Source: Anaeromyxobacter dehalogenans 2CP-1 | GTDB lineage: Bacteria; Myxococcota; Myxococcia; Myxococcales; Anaeromyxobacteraceae | Assembly (NCBI RefSeq): GCF_000022145.1 | Contig: NC_011891.1 | Span: 1,054,001 to 1,118,000 of the forward strand | Direction of reading: 5' to 3' | DNA length: 64,000 nucleotides | Part shown: piece by piece, positions 34,701 through 41,800 of the stretch | How the letters are laid out: each line of letters starts with the position of its first letter | How positions within the stretch are numbered: position 1 is the stretch's first letter | Translations under genes and position numbers: made by a program | Notes under the pieces: generated by a model | Database searches by the model: none | The model's input: the letters and a program-made list of their open reading frames with translations, nothing else | What the model was told of the DNA's origin: nothing

Positions 34701-35824
34701 TCCCGTTCGGCCTGCCGCACAGCGTCCGCCCGCTGAACCCGATGATGCCGCTCGGCTCGCCGGACGGCTTCAACAGCGTGGACGCGAACGGCAACCCGAT
34801 CAGCCCGGCGCTCACGAACGTCATGACCGACTTCGGCTGGGAGTACGTCTGGCACTGCCACATCCTCAGCCACGAGGAGATGGACATGATGCGGCCCATG
34901 GCCGTGTCGGTCGCGACGTCGCTGCCGTACCCGCCGACCGGCGTCACCGTCGCGCCGGGCGCCGGAGGGGTGGACCTCGCCTGGACCGATGCGACGCCGG
35001 TGGACTACGCCGGCACGGCGACCTGGGGTGATCCGTCGAACGAGATCGGCTTCCGCGTGGAGCGGGCGCCCATCGGCAACAACGGGAAGGCGGGCGCGTA
35101 CCTCTCGCTGGGTACCACGCTCGCGAACCAGGCGCGGTTCCGCGACACCACCGCCGATCCGGCGCTGACCTACAGCTACCGGATCGTGGCGGTGAACTCG
35201 GCCGGCGAGTCCGTCTCGGCGCCGGTGGGCGGGCCGCTGCCGGCCCCGCCGCAGGCGCCCACGAACGCCGTCGCCAACCTGGCGGCCGGTCCCTCGGTCG
35301 CGCTCACCTGGCGCGACAACGCGAACAACGAGGCGTACTTCGTCCTGGAGCGCGCGGTGGACGGCGGCGCGTTCGCGTACCTGTCGGCGCCGCCGGCCCG
35401 CAGCAACACCGGCACGGTGACGTTCACCGATCCCGCCGTGTCGAGCGGGCACACCTACCAGTACCGGGTGAGCGCGGTGAACGCGGGCGGCTCGTCGGCC
35501 CCGGCGGTCTCGAACGCCGTGACCGTGGTCAGCCCGCCGCTCGCGCCCTCCGGCCTGGCCGGCACCGCGGTGCGCTCCGGCAAGAAGGCGAACGTCACGC
35601 TCACCTGGGTGGACGGCTCGACCGACGAGACCGGGTTCGAGCTCCAGCGCGCGACGAACGCGTCGTTCACGGTGGGGTTCAGCACCAGCACCCTGGCGGC
35701 CAACACCGTCACGGTGACGCAGACCGGCCTGTACCGCGGCGTCACGTACTACTACCGGATCCGCGCCGTGAACGGCGGCGGGGCATCCGCCTGGTCGAAC
35801 GTGGCGACCGTGATCACGCCGTAG
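31733..35824 (+). CDS. Very large secreted multicopper oxidase with FnIII repeats
   Basis: A 1,363-residue protein. The signal peptide is at about 1-27. Residues about 95-182 are a Thr/Ala/Gly-rich insert with two copies of a VTAIAVTAPGTGY-like repeat. Copper-ligand motifs follow: TLHLHGG near residue 360, FYHDHAWG near 423, THPIHFHLFD near 936, and WHCHILSHEEMDM near 1040, which together give the T1 and trinuclear T2/T3 sites. About three fibronectin type III domains make up residues 1063-1363. Enzymes of this size oxidise metals (Mn, Fe) or phenolics outside the cell, but no residue here tells the substrate. GGGAGGA lies seven bases before the ATG. The gene stands alone, divergent from nrfH. 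Confidence 0.88.
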   Translation: MTTRMLRHGARLALALMSVGWAADAPRAAPGAGGSLQQTRVTQAQRDAAAAGSGLVVQSLDAAMATATMAAPGSAPHYFGPYANYANSPLRLADATVDITGAGTGAAATATVDLATGAVTAIAVTAPGTGYLADGSTLVTISSTATTATGAAATAVVDPLTGEVTAIVLDAPGTGYVSPGIRKFVNRLPGLGPSAANDLGQYIPVAVPDTTTYPGSDYYEIAVVQYREQLHSDLPPTLLRGYVQLATAVVPGAGAPTVPLTGTDGLPILLPSGQQAVGVDRAHSLGPAIVATRDRPVRILFRNLLPSGQGGDLFLPVDTTVMGAGMGPDMGGMADPDPRNPMCGMTPKPMGCFAENRATLHLHGGITPWISDGTPHQWITPAGDSTSYPKGVSVTSVPDMPDPGPGAMTFFYTNQQSARLMFYHDHAWGITRLNVYAGEAAAYVISDAAEGSLVANGIIPGPADTLPLIVQDKTFVPPEPQLAAQDPTWDMARWGGLGSLWVPHVYMPAQNPGDASGVNQFGRWAYGPWFWPPTSNIDYPPIANPYYDPACDPSAGWCEPPLVPGTPWLSMGMEAFNDTPTVNGTVYPTVTLEPKTYRFRILNAANDRFFNLQLYVADASGTEVALNAAEVQAALADPAGVFPTPDTALSPPGPSFVQIGTEGGFLPSPVVVPPQPITWITDPTVFNAGNVDKHALLLGPAERADVIVDLSAFAGQTLILYNDGPAAFPARDPRYDYYTGNADLTSTGGAPSTPPGFGPNTRTVMQIKVSGSTPAAPFDLAALQAAFAHKPDGTGVFEASQHPIVVGQEPYNAALGTAFQANGPRAGLVQIYDELFAFDTVSGVPLTMPLQRKAIQDEMGEAFEKEYGRMSGNLGLEAPNAQAGQQQNLILYPYVNPASEVLAGIVLPPGVDVTPISTTDDGTQLWKITHNGVDTHPIHFHLFDIQLINRVGWDGIVRRPDANELGWKDTVRISPLEDTIVAMRPVVPKLPFGLPHSVRPLNPMMPLGSPDGFNSVDANGNPISPALTNVMTDFGWEYVWHCHILSHEEMDMMRPMAVSVATSLPYPPTGVTVAPGAGGVDLAWTDATPVDYAGTATWGDPSNEIGFRVERAPIGNNGKAGAYLSLGTTLANQARFRDTTADPALTYSYRIVAVNSAGESVSAPVGGPLPAPPQAPTNAVANLAAGPSVALTWRDNANNEAYFVLERAVDGGAFAYLSAPPARSNTGTVTFTDPAVSSGHTYQYRVSAVNAGGSSAPAVSNAVTVVSPPLAPSGLAGTAVRSGKKANVTLTWVDGSTDETGFELQRATNASFTVGFSTSTLAANTVTVTQTGLYRGVTYYYRIRAVNGGGASAWSNVATVITP

Positions 35825-35895
35825 CGGTCGCGGGCGTCGCCGGCGCCGGCCTCCGGGCCGCGCCGGCGGCGCCCCTCGCTTTCCCAGCAACCGTC

Positions 35896-35914
35896 CCGGC
35901 CCATCACGGGCCGG
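35896..35914 (+). terminator. Hairpin after the multicopper oxidase gene
   Basis: CCGGCCC and GGGCCGG around a five-base ATCAC loop, about 70 bases after the stop codon and just before the ribosome site of the next gene. No T-run. It may end the oxidase transcript or hide the next gene's ribosome site. Confidence 0.35.
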
Positions 35915-35930
35915 CCCGCCGGAGGTCGCC

Positions 35931-36506
35931 GTGAGCCGCTCCCAGCGCACCCTGCTCGCCGTCCTCGCCACCGCGTTCGCCGCCGGGCTCGCGCTCCTGG
36001 CCCTGTTCGCCGACCGCGATCCGCGCGGCCTCGCGTCCGGCGCGGAGGCCGCGGCCGCGGCACCGCTCGCGCTGGCGGTGCCGCCCCCGGCGCCGGCGGG
36101 GCCCGCCGCGCCGGCGACCGCGGCCCCTTCGCCCGCTCCCGCGACCGGCGCCGCGCCGCTGCGCCCCGGCGGCGTGGACCGGTCCCCGCAGCGCGCCATG
36201 CCCCCCGCGCGCCGCCACGCGCTGGCGACGTTCCGTCGCGAGCTCGCCGGCGGGATGGTGGCGCTGCAGCAGCGCGCGCAGCGCTGCGCGCCGCGCGACG
36301 GCCAGGCCGCCGCGGTGCTGGTGGCGCTCGAGACGGTGGAGGGCGGCATCCGGGTGATCGACGCGCGCCCGCAGGCGCCCGGCAGCGCGACCGATGCCGA
36401 GGTGTCCTGCGCCCGCGCCGCGCTCGCCGGGCAGGTGCTCCCCGCCCCGAACGCCGAGCCCGGGCGGCGCTGGCAGCTGCCGCTCGCGCTGCGTCCGGGC
36501 GCCTGA
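35931..36506 (+). CDS. Membrane-anchored hypothetical protein with Pro/Ala linker
   Basis: A 191-residue protein. The GTG start follows GGAGG by five bases. One N-terminal helix (TLLAVLATAFAAGLALLALFA) is followed by a Pro/Ala linker (about 40-80) and a small folded domain (about 90-190) with two Cys (QRCAPRDG and VSCARAALAG) that could form a disulfide. The domain pattern (VLVALETVEGGIRVIDARPQAPG) resembles the C-terminal domain of AgmX/PglI-like gliding proteins, but the match is weak. It is probably periplasmic. Confidence 0.6.
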   Translation: MSRSQRTLLAVLATAFAAGLALLALFADRDPRGLASGAEAAAAAPLALAVPPPAPAGPAAPATAAPSPAPATGAAPLRPGGVDRSPQRAMPPARRHALATFRRELAGGMVALQQRAQRCAPRDGQAAAVLVALETVEGGIRVIDARPQAPGSATDAEVSCARAALAGQVLPAPNAEPGRRWQLPLALRPGA

Positions 36507-36812
36507 CGGCCGGCTCCCGTCCTCGTCGGGCCGGTCGCGAGGTACGGATGGGCGAGCGTCGCCGAGCGGGGCGCGAGGACCGAGCGGCGTCTGTCGGCGT
36601 GAGGCCGTCGCGAGCACGCAAGGTCGTCGAGCGGGCGCGCGAGGATCGAGCGGCGCCGGACGAGCCTGCCCTGCGAAGGCAGCGAGCGGGCGCGCAGCAG
36701 GGCTCCACGCGAGCGGGCGGTCTGCGGCGGCGTGCCTCGGCCCGGGCGGTGCGCCGCCGGGCGCGCCGCGGCGGCGTAGGCTGATCGCCGGAGCACCGGC
36801 CCGGAGGCGATC
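36507..36812. repeat. Non-coding gap with degenerate GAGCGGGCGCGCGAGGA repeats
   Basis: No gene visible. Two near-identical segments, 36563-36589 and 36628-36655, share the core CGAGCGG(G/C)GCGCGAGGA(C/T)CGAGCGGCG, and a partial third copy (GAGCGGGCGCGC) lies near 36683. They look like intergenic repeat debris. Confidence 0.45.
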
Positions 36813-37268
36813 ATGATCGGCATCACGCGCTCGATCGCGATCCGGGCTCCGGCGGAGCGGGTGTTCGCGCACCTGTCGGAGCCCGGGAACCTGCTGGAGA
36901 TCTGGCCCAGCCTGGTGGCCGTCCGGAACGCGGAGGTCGGCGACGACGGTCGGCACGCGTTCGGCTGGACGTACCGCATGGCCGGGCTGCCGTTCCGCGG
37001 GCACTGCGACACCACCGCGGTCGTGCCCGGCCGCAGCCGCGAGGACCACAACAGCGGCGGCATTCCCAGCACGTTCCGGTGGCGCTTCGATCCCGCCGTC
37101 GACGGGACGACGGTCGAGCTCGCCATCGAGTACGAGGTGCCCGGGATCGTGCAGATCGTCGCCGGGGCGGCGCTGCGCGCCATGAACGAGCGCGAGGCGG
37201 ACACGCTGCTCGCGAACCTGAAGGCGAGGATGGAGGTCGGCGCGGTGGCGGTCCGGCGGGGTGGGTAG
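36813..37268 (+). CDS. SRPBCC-family ligand-binding-like protein
   Basis: A 151-residue protein that starts ITRSIAIRAPAERVFAHLSEPGNLLEIWPSL, the usual strand-helix opening of the SRPBCC/polyketide-cyclase fold, and ends with the long C-terminal helix (MNEREADTLLANLKARME). These small domains bind hydrophobic ligands. No catalytic residue is evident. It stands alone between two repeat-containing gaps. Confidence 0.8.
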   Translation: MIGITRSIAIRAPAERVFAHLSEPGNLLEIWPSLVAVRNAEVGDDGRHAFGWTYRMAGLPFRGHCDTTAVVPGRSREDHNSGGIPSTFRWRFDPAVDGTTVELAIEYEVPGIVQIVAGAALRAMNEREADTLLANLKARMEVGAVAVRRGG

Positions 37269-37885
37269 GGGCGTCTCCGGGGGACGCCGGGCGTGGGTGT
37301 GGCGTCGACGCGCGTGGGCGGCGTGGGCGGGCGTGGGCGCTGGGGGCGCTGGGGCGGGGAGGGGGCTTTGGAGGTGCGGGGGCGGCCAGGGGCGGGGCTG
37401 CGTGCCGGAACCGCGGGCGCGGGATCGGCTTACGAGAGGCCTGAGGGGGCGGCGGGCACGCGGGGGCGCGCGGCCGGGAGCGGTCAAGACATCGCTGACA
37501 GGTGGGGTTGCGGGCGGAACGCTCTGCGCGACCGGACGCGATGCACGCCAGGTGTGAGTCGGCGAGATCACCTGCCCAATCAAGATCCGTCCTCGGGAGC
37601 GCGGTGACTCCTCGCTTGGGGTTCGCCGCGTCCGGGCAGGCGCGAGTCCGCGCGCGAGCGAACCCGCTCTGCGCGACCGGAGGCGATGCACGCCAGGTGT
37701 GAGTCGGCGAGATCACCTGCCCAATCAAGATCCGAGCGGGATGACCGGGGAAGTCCTCGGGAGCGCGGTGACTCCTCGCTTGTGGCTCGGCGCGTCCGGG
37801 AAGGCGCGTCCGGGCGCGAGCGAACGCTTGCGACCCGCACGGTCAGTGAGTCGATGAGGCGCCGCGCGTTAATATTTGCCCAATC
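37269..37885. other. Non-coding region upstream of the RAYT transposase
   Basis: No supported gene. The first 230 bases are a G-rich plus strand (GGGGCG runs). The second part holds the long direct repeat listed separately. The last 30 bases turn AT-rich (GTTAATATTTGCCCAATC) just before the transposase ATG; the sequence GCCCAATCA here also occurs inside both repeat copies. Confidence 0.6.
37521..37782. repeat. Imperfect tandem direct repeat (about 145 bases, two copies)
   Basis: Copy 1 begins at 37521 and copy 2 at 37666. The first 69 bases (GCTCTGCGCGACCGGA to CAATCAAGATCCG) match with a single mismatch. A second block (TCCTCGGGAGCGCGGTGACT to CCTCGCTTG) is identical at 37590-37618 and 37754-37782; copy 2 has a 19-base insertion between the blocks. 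The pair lies about 100 bases before the RAYT gene, suggesting genome-wide repeats linked to that transposase. Confidence 0.85.
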
Positions 37886-38614
37886 ATGTTCACGGCTCGT
37901 CAGCTCGGGTTCCGGCTCCCGGCTCCTCGAAGGCACGGGGGGCGCCGGCCGGGGGCGGGGCGGAAGCCGAAGGGGGCTCGGGCGGGCGTCTCGCACCACG
38001 GGCGGCCGGAGGTCACCGCCTCCACGCCGGTCCACGTCACGCTGCGGGTGCTGCCGCACGTCTGGAACCTCCGCAGCGGGCGCTCGCTGCGCGTCGTCGA
38101 GGCGGTGCTCTCGGCGATCCGGGACCGCTCCGGGTTTCGCGTGGTCCACTTCTCCCTGCAAGGCAACCACCTCCACCTCCTCGTCGAGGCGGACGGGGCG
38201 GGGGCGCTCTCCGCGGGCATGCAGGGGCTGACCATCCGCCTGGCGAAGGGGCTGAACGGCCTGATGGCCCGGCGCGGCCGGGTGTTCGCAGATCGGTACC
38301 ACGCGCACGTGCTCCGCACGCCCGCCGAGGTCCGCAACGCGCTCGCCTACGTTCTGCTGAACCACCGCAGCCACCGCGCTCGTGCGGGCGGGCGGGCGGG
38401 GCAGGGTTCGGTGGATCGGTATTCGTCGGGCGCGTGCTTCGACGGGTGGCGCGACGTGGCGGGACGGGCGGACGCGCCGCGCGTCACCGCGCGGCCTCGG
38501 ACGTGGCTGCTGGCGACGGGGTGGCGACGAAGAGGGCTGCTCTCCGTCGACGACGTCCCGGCGGTCGCGGCTCGCGGCGATCCGCCCGGATCGCCCGGAT
38601 GCGGCTCGCGCTGA
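37886..38614 (+). CDS. REP-associated tyrosine transposase-like protein (Y1/IS200 family)
   Basis: A 242-residue protein. Its core (about 50-165) matches Y1 transposases: HVTLRVLPHVWNLRSGR, then the HUH-type metal motif in GNHLHLLVEA, the helix MQGLTIRLAKGLNGLMARRGRVFADRYHAHVL containing the candidate catalytic Tyr, and NALAYVLLNHRSH. The N-terminus is rich in Gly and Arg (RHGGRRPGAGRKPKG). RAYT proteins nick single-stranded DNA at REP palindromes and are usually domesticated, single-copy genes. The direct repeats just upstream fit this. No second IS end is visible. Confidence 0.83.
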   Translation: MFTARQLGFRLPAPRRHGGRRPGAGRKPKGARAGVSHHGRPEVTASTPVHVTLRVLPHVWNLRSGRSLRVVEAVLSAIRDRSGFRVVHFSLQGNHLHLLVEADGAGALSAGMQGLTIRLAKGLNGLMARRGRVFADRYHAHVLRTPAEVRNALAYVLLNHRSHRARAGGRAGQGSVDRYSSGACFDGWRDVAGRADAPRVTARPRTWLLATGWRRRGLLSVDDVPAVAARGDPPGSPGCGSR

Positions 38615-38662
38615 GCAGGCGAGCCGCCACGGCAGTGGGATCGTCGCAGGCGGCCGGGAGTC

Positions 38663-39064
38663 TCAGTCGATCGCCACCGTGTTCACCGCATAGCAGGACA
38701 GGGCGAGCAGGCTGGTCTTCTGCCACTTGCGGGCGGGGTTCGACAGGAACCGCAGCCCGTAGCGCTGCGCCTCGGGCAGCGCCTGGATCCGCTGGATCCA
38801 GTGGATGAACGCCTTGAAGCCGGAGGAGTTGCAGAACTCGAGCTCGCGCAGGTCCACCCGCACGGCGCGCTCGCCCTTCTTCACCACCTCCTCGTGCACG
38901 GCGTCGAGGAAGGGGTTCAGGACGGTCGCGGGGTTGACGGTGCTGATGGTTCCGCGGAACAGCACCCGGGTCCCGAGCGGCTCGCTGGCCACGCTGGCGG
39001 AGTACTTCTCCTCGGACACCTGGAACGGCGTGGCGCGGCCGCCGGGCTGGAACGGTACGGTCAT
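38663..39064 (-). CDS. STAS-like anti-sigma factor antagonist
   Basis: A 133-residue protein with the STAS-like order of strands and helices: VLFRGTISTVNPATVLNPF, then VRVDLRELEFCNSSGFKAFIHWI, where Ser in NSSG sits at the usual phospho-site. In partner switching the antagonist binds and removes an anti-sigma kinase when unphosphorylated. The kinase (ATGA overlap) and the matching phosphatase are encoded immediately upstream. It is the last gene of the seven-gene operon. Confidence 0.78.
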   Translation of the reverse strand: MTVPFQPGGRATPFQVSEEKYSASVASEPLGTRVLFRGTISTVNPATVLNPFLDAVHEEVVKKGERAVRVDLRELEFCNSSGFKAFIHWIQRIQALPEAQRYGLRFLSNPARKWQKTSLLALSCYAVNTVAID

Positions 39065-39582
39065 CGGGAACCTCCGGAGGTCTGGAGCGGGGCGGGGCGG
39101 AGCCGCCCCGACGCGTGGACGGTCATGCGCCCGCCGGCGCGGCTCACGGACAGCTCGAGCTGCGCCTCGAAGCGGACGCGGGCGAGGCCGAGCCCTCCGC
39201 GCTGCGCCGTGGGCGTGTCGTGCATCGCCTGCAGGTAGTGGCGGAGGGCGTCGGGCTCGCCGTTCATGCGCGCGACCCGCTCCTCGAGCGCGTGGTACTC
39301 GGCCTCGGTGCAGCGGTTGGTCACCGCCACGGCCACGCGGTCGGCCTCGGGCTCGACCTCGAGCGTGAGCTCGACGTCGTCGTCGTGCGAGTTGGGCACG
39401 GCGTTCTGCATCAGCTCGTGCACCGCCAGGGCGAGCTGCGCCTCGCGGTTGTCGGTGGTCCCGGCGCACGCGCAGAACGACTCGACGAACCGGCGGATCT
39501 CGTCGATGAAGACCCAGGGCGGCTTCATTCGCAGCGTGAGATAGACGGGCGTCCCTCCGCGTCGGACATCAGCGGTCGTCAT
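39061..39582 (-). CDS. HATPase-domain switch kinase (anti-sigma-factor-like)
   Basis: A 173-residue GHKL-fold protein. The N box reads LALAVHELMQNAVPNS and the G-box region is RGGLGLARVRF; a Cys pair CACAG precedes the ATPase part. Such kinases phosphorylate a STAS antagonist on Ser and hold a sigma factor or another target. It overlaps the phosphatase gene by 14 bases and the STAS gene by four, so the three proteins are made together. No sigma factor gene is in the operon; the target is unknown. Confidence 0.78.
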   Translation of the reverse strand: MTTADVRRGGTPVYLTLRMKPPWVFIDEIRRFVESFCACAGTTDNREAQLALAVHELMQNAVPNSHDDDVELTLEVEPEADRVAVAVTNRCTEAEYHALEERVARMNGEPDALRHYLQAMHDTPTAQRGGLGLARVRFEAQLELSVSRAGGRMTVHASGRLRPAPLQTSGGSR

Positions 39583-41461
39583 TCTTGCGCCTCAGCACCA
39601 CGGTTGTCATGTCGTCTTCCTGCGAGGCGGCGAACGCCTCGACCGCCGAGAACACGGTCCCGAGCGCCTGCGGCGCGGATGCACCGTGCAGGTCCCCGAG
39701 CACCTGGGCCAGCCGGTCCTCGCCGAACAGCTCCCCGCCGGCGGCGGGCGCCTCCAGCATGCCGTCGGTCACCAGGCAGAGCAGCTCGCCGGGCCCGACC
39801 TGGAACTCGTACTCGGTCACGCCGGGCGGCACGCCGGCGGTGAGGCCCACCCACGGCCCGGGCGAGTCCACCACCTCGACGGCCCCGGGCCCGCGGACCA
39901 CGAAGATGGGCTGGTGCGCCCCGGCGGCGACGAAGCGGCCGTCGCCGACGTGGCGGGCCGCCATGAGCGTGAGGTAGTCGTCCCGGCCCATCCGGCGGCG
40001 GACGTTCTCGTGGACCACGCGGTTCACCGCGGCGATCACGTGGCGCGGCGAGCAGCGCGGGTCCTCGGCGATGGCGCCGTACGCGGCCGCCTGCGCCATC
40101 ATCATGACCAGGCCGGAGTTGATGCCGTGCCCGGAGACGTCGCCGACCAGCACCCAGAAGCCGTCCTCGAACGCCAGGATGTCGTACAGGTCGCCGCCGA
40201 CGTCGTCGGCGGGCTTCATCCGCGCGGCCACCTCGTAGCCGGGGACGGCCGGGCTGACCGGGAGGATGGCCGTCTGGATCTGGTGCGCGATCTGCACCTC
40301 GCGGCGCAGCGCCTCGGTCCGCTGCAGCTCGTCCCGGGAGCGCGCCACCTCCTCCACCATTACGTTGAACGAGTGGACCAGGTCGCCGAGCTCGTCGCGG
40401 TACTCCGCGTGCACGCGCGCGGTGAGGTCGCCGCGCGACACCCGCGCCATCGACGCGGAGACGTCCACCAGCGGGCGCGAGGCCTGCCGCACCGCCGCGA
40501 CGCCGGCGCCCGCGGCGGCGAGCAGCACGCCCGCGTAGAGGAGGCCGAGCACGACGCGCAGCCAGGTGAGCTTCCCGTACGCCACCCGCTCCGGCACCAG
40601 CATCAGCGTCGCCCAGCGCGGCGCCGCGGCGGCGGCCTGCGTGCGCACGGCCAGCGCGGGCTCGCCGCCGGCCGGCTCGAGCCGCTCCAGCGTGCCCGGC
40701 GCGCCCGCGGGCGCGGCCAGCACCGGCGCGAGCGCGGCCGCGTCGATCCCCGGCGTCGAGAACGTGAGCGCGGCGGTCGCGTCCGCCACGACCGGCCGGT
40801 AGTCGCCGTCGCGCCCGCTCACCTCGCCGAGCAGGCGCGCCAGCGCGTCGCGCGTCACCGCCCCGACGACGTAGCCGCAGAGGTCGCCGGCGAAGTCCTT
40901 CACCGGGGCGGTGAGGACGAGCGCGTTCCCCTCCGGCGCGCCGCGCAGGAGGCTCGAGAGCGGCACCACGTCGGTCGCCACCGCGGCGTCCTGGCCGGTG
41001 CGCGCCAGCCCGGGCAGCTCCACCACGATGCCGCGCATCTCGCCGAGCGCGATCCCGCGAGGCGCCGCGCCGGGCGCCGCGCGCACGGCCGCCCGGATCT
41101 CGCCGTCCGGCGCGAGCAGCGCGGCCGCGCCGATGGCGCCACCCTGGTCCTGGATGGTGCGGCGCAGGTAGTCCTCGGCGAACTTCGGGTCGCCGGAGTC
41201 GAGGCTCATCTGCATGGCCTCGGCCTCGGCCCAGTTGCGCACGGTCAGCGCGCGCTCGCCCTGGAACCGCACCACCGCCTCGTGCACCTCCTTGGCGCGC
41301 GCGGCGAGGTGCGAGTGCACCGCGTCCACCACCACCGAGCGCGCCACGCGCTCGAAGGCCATCGCCGCGGCGGCGAGCGCCAGCGCGAGCAGCGCCACCG
41401 TCGCCACCAGGAGGCGGAGGCGCAGGGAGGTGCGCGTGCGCTGGGCCACGAACGCGAACAC
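39569..41461 (-). CDS. Membrane SpoIIE/PP2C phosphatase with HAMP and extracytoplasmic sensor
   Basis: A 630-residue signalling phosphatase. Two membrane helices (about 14-34 and 300-322) enclose a periplasmic dCache-like sensor of about 265 residues. A HAMP domain (RPLVDVSASMARVSRGDLTA) and a short coiled coil follow. The SpoIIE-type PP2C domain (about 405-625) has the metal motifs AARMKPADDVGGDLYD, VGDVSGHGINSGLVM and LVTDGMLEAPAAGGE. It should dephosphorylate the STAS protein encoded two genes on, in response to a periplasmic signal. The GTG start is three bases after the cytochrome gene's stop. Confidence 0.88.
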   Translation of the reverse strand: MFAFVAQRTRTSLRLRLLVATVALLALALAAAAMAFERVARSVVVDAVHSHLAARAKEVHEAVVRFQGERALTVRNWAEAEAMQMSLDSGDPKFAEDYLRRTIQDQGGAIGAAALLAPDGEIRAAVRAAPGAAPRGIALGEMRGIVVELPGLARTGQDAAVATDVVPLSSLLRGAPEGNALVLTAPVKDFAGDLCGYVVGAVTRDALARLLGEVSGRDGDYRPVVADATAALTFSTPGIDAAALAPVLAAPAGAPGTLERLEPAGGEPALAVRTQAAAAAPRWATLMLVPERVAYGKLTWLRVVLGLLYAGVLLAAAGAGVAAVRQASRPLVDVSASMARVSRGDLTARVHAEYRDELGDLVHSFNVMVEEVARSRDELQRTEALRREVQIAHQIQTAILPVSPAVPGYEVAARMKPADDVGGDLYDILAFEDGFWVLVGDVSGHGINSGLVMMMAQAAAYGAIAEDPRCSPRHVIAAVNRVVHENVRRRMGRDDYLTLMAARHVGDGRFVAAGAHQPIFVVRGPGAVEVVDSPGPWVGLTAGVPPGVTEYEFQVGPGELLCLVTDGMLEAPAAGGELFGEDRLAQVLGDLHGASAPQALGTVFSAVEAFAASQEDDMTTVVLRRKNDDR

Positions 41462-41464
41462 CCG

Positions 41465-41800
41465 CTAGCTCCCGTAGCCCTGCTGCACGGCGTGGAACTT
41501 CAGGAAGTCGTAGATGAGCTGGGCCTGCTCCTCGTTGATGGCGGAGTTGGGCCGGCGCAGCATCCGCTTCATGTAGCGCTTCCACTCGGTGGGGCTGAAG
41601 CGCGCGTTCACCGAGCGCGCCAGCGGGTGGCACTTGGCGCACTTCACCGAGAACACCTGGTACTTGCGCTGCTGGTCCTGCGGGTACTGCGTGACGTCGA
41701 TGCGATCGGGGCCGCCGTCGCGCGGATCCGGCGGGGCCTGCGGGGGCTCCGCCGCGGCGATCAGCGCGGCGAGCGCGGCGGCGATCGGGAGCGCGGGCAT
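41465..41800 (-). CDS. Small monoheme cytochrome c
   Basis: A 111-residue secreted protein with a signal peptide (about 1-20), one CXXCH (CAKCHPLARSVN) near residue 60 and a C-terminal helix pair (EWKRYMKRMLRRP, QAQLIYDFLKFH). The Met in this last helix pair could be the distal heme ligand. Its ATG overlaps the stop of the porin gene by one base (TGATG). A periplasmic electron shuttle to or from the porin complex is the simplest reading. Confidence 0.82.
   Translation of the reverse strand: MPALPIAAALAALIAAAEPPQAPPDPRDGGPDRIDVTQYPQDQQRKYQVFSVKCAKCHPLARSVNARFSPTEWKRYMKRMLRRPNSAINEEQAQLIYDFLKFHAVQQGYGS

Noticed and set aside
31577-37204. A minus-strand open frame of about 1,870 codons
   Set aside because: It is the antisense shadow of the multicopper oxidase gene and its neighbours. 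The plus strand has copper motifs, a signal peptide and a ribosome site.
37269-37560. Gly/Arg-rich plus-strand open frames after the SRPBCC gene
   Set aside because: They follow the G-run composition, have no ribosome site and end in the direct repeats.
36507-37885. CRISPR array
   Set aside because: The repeats are two long imperfect copies and a few short ones with unequal distances, without spacers of constant length or cas genes.
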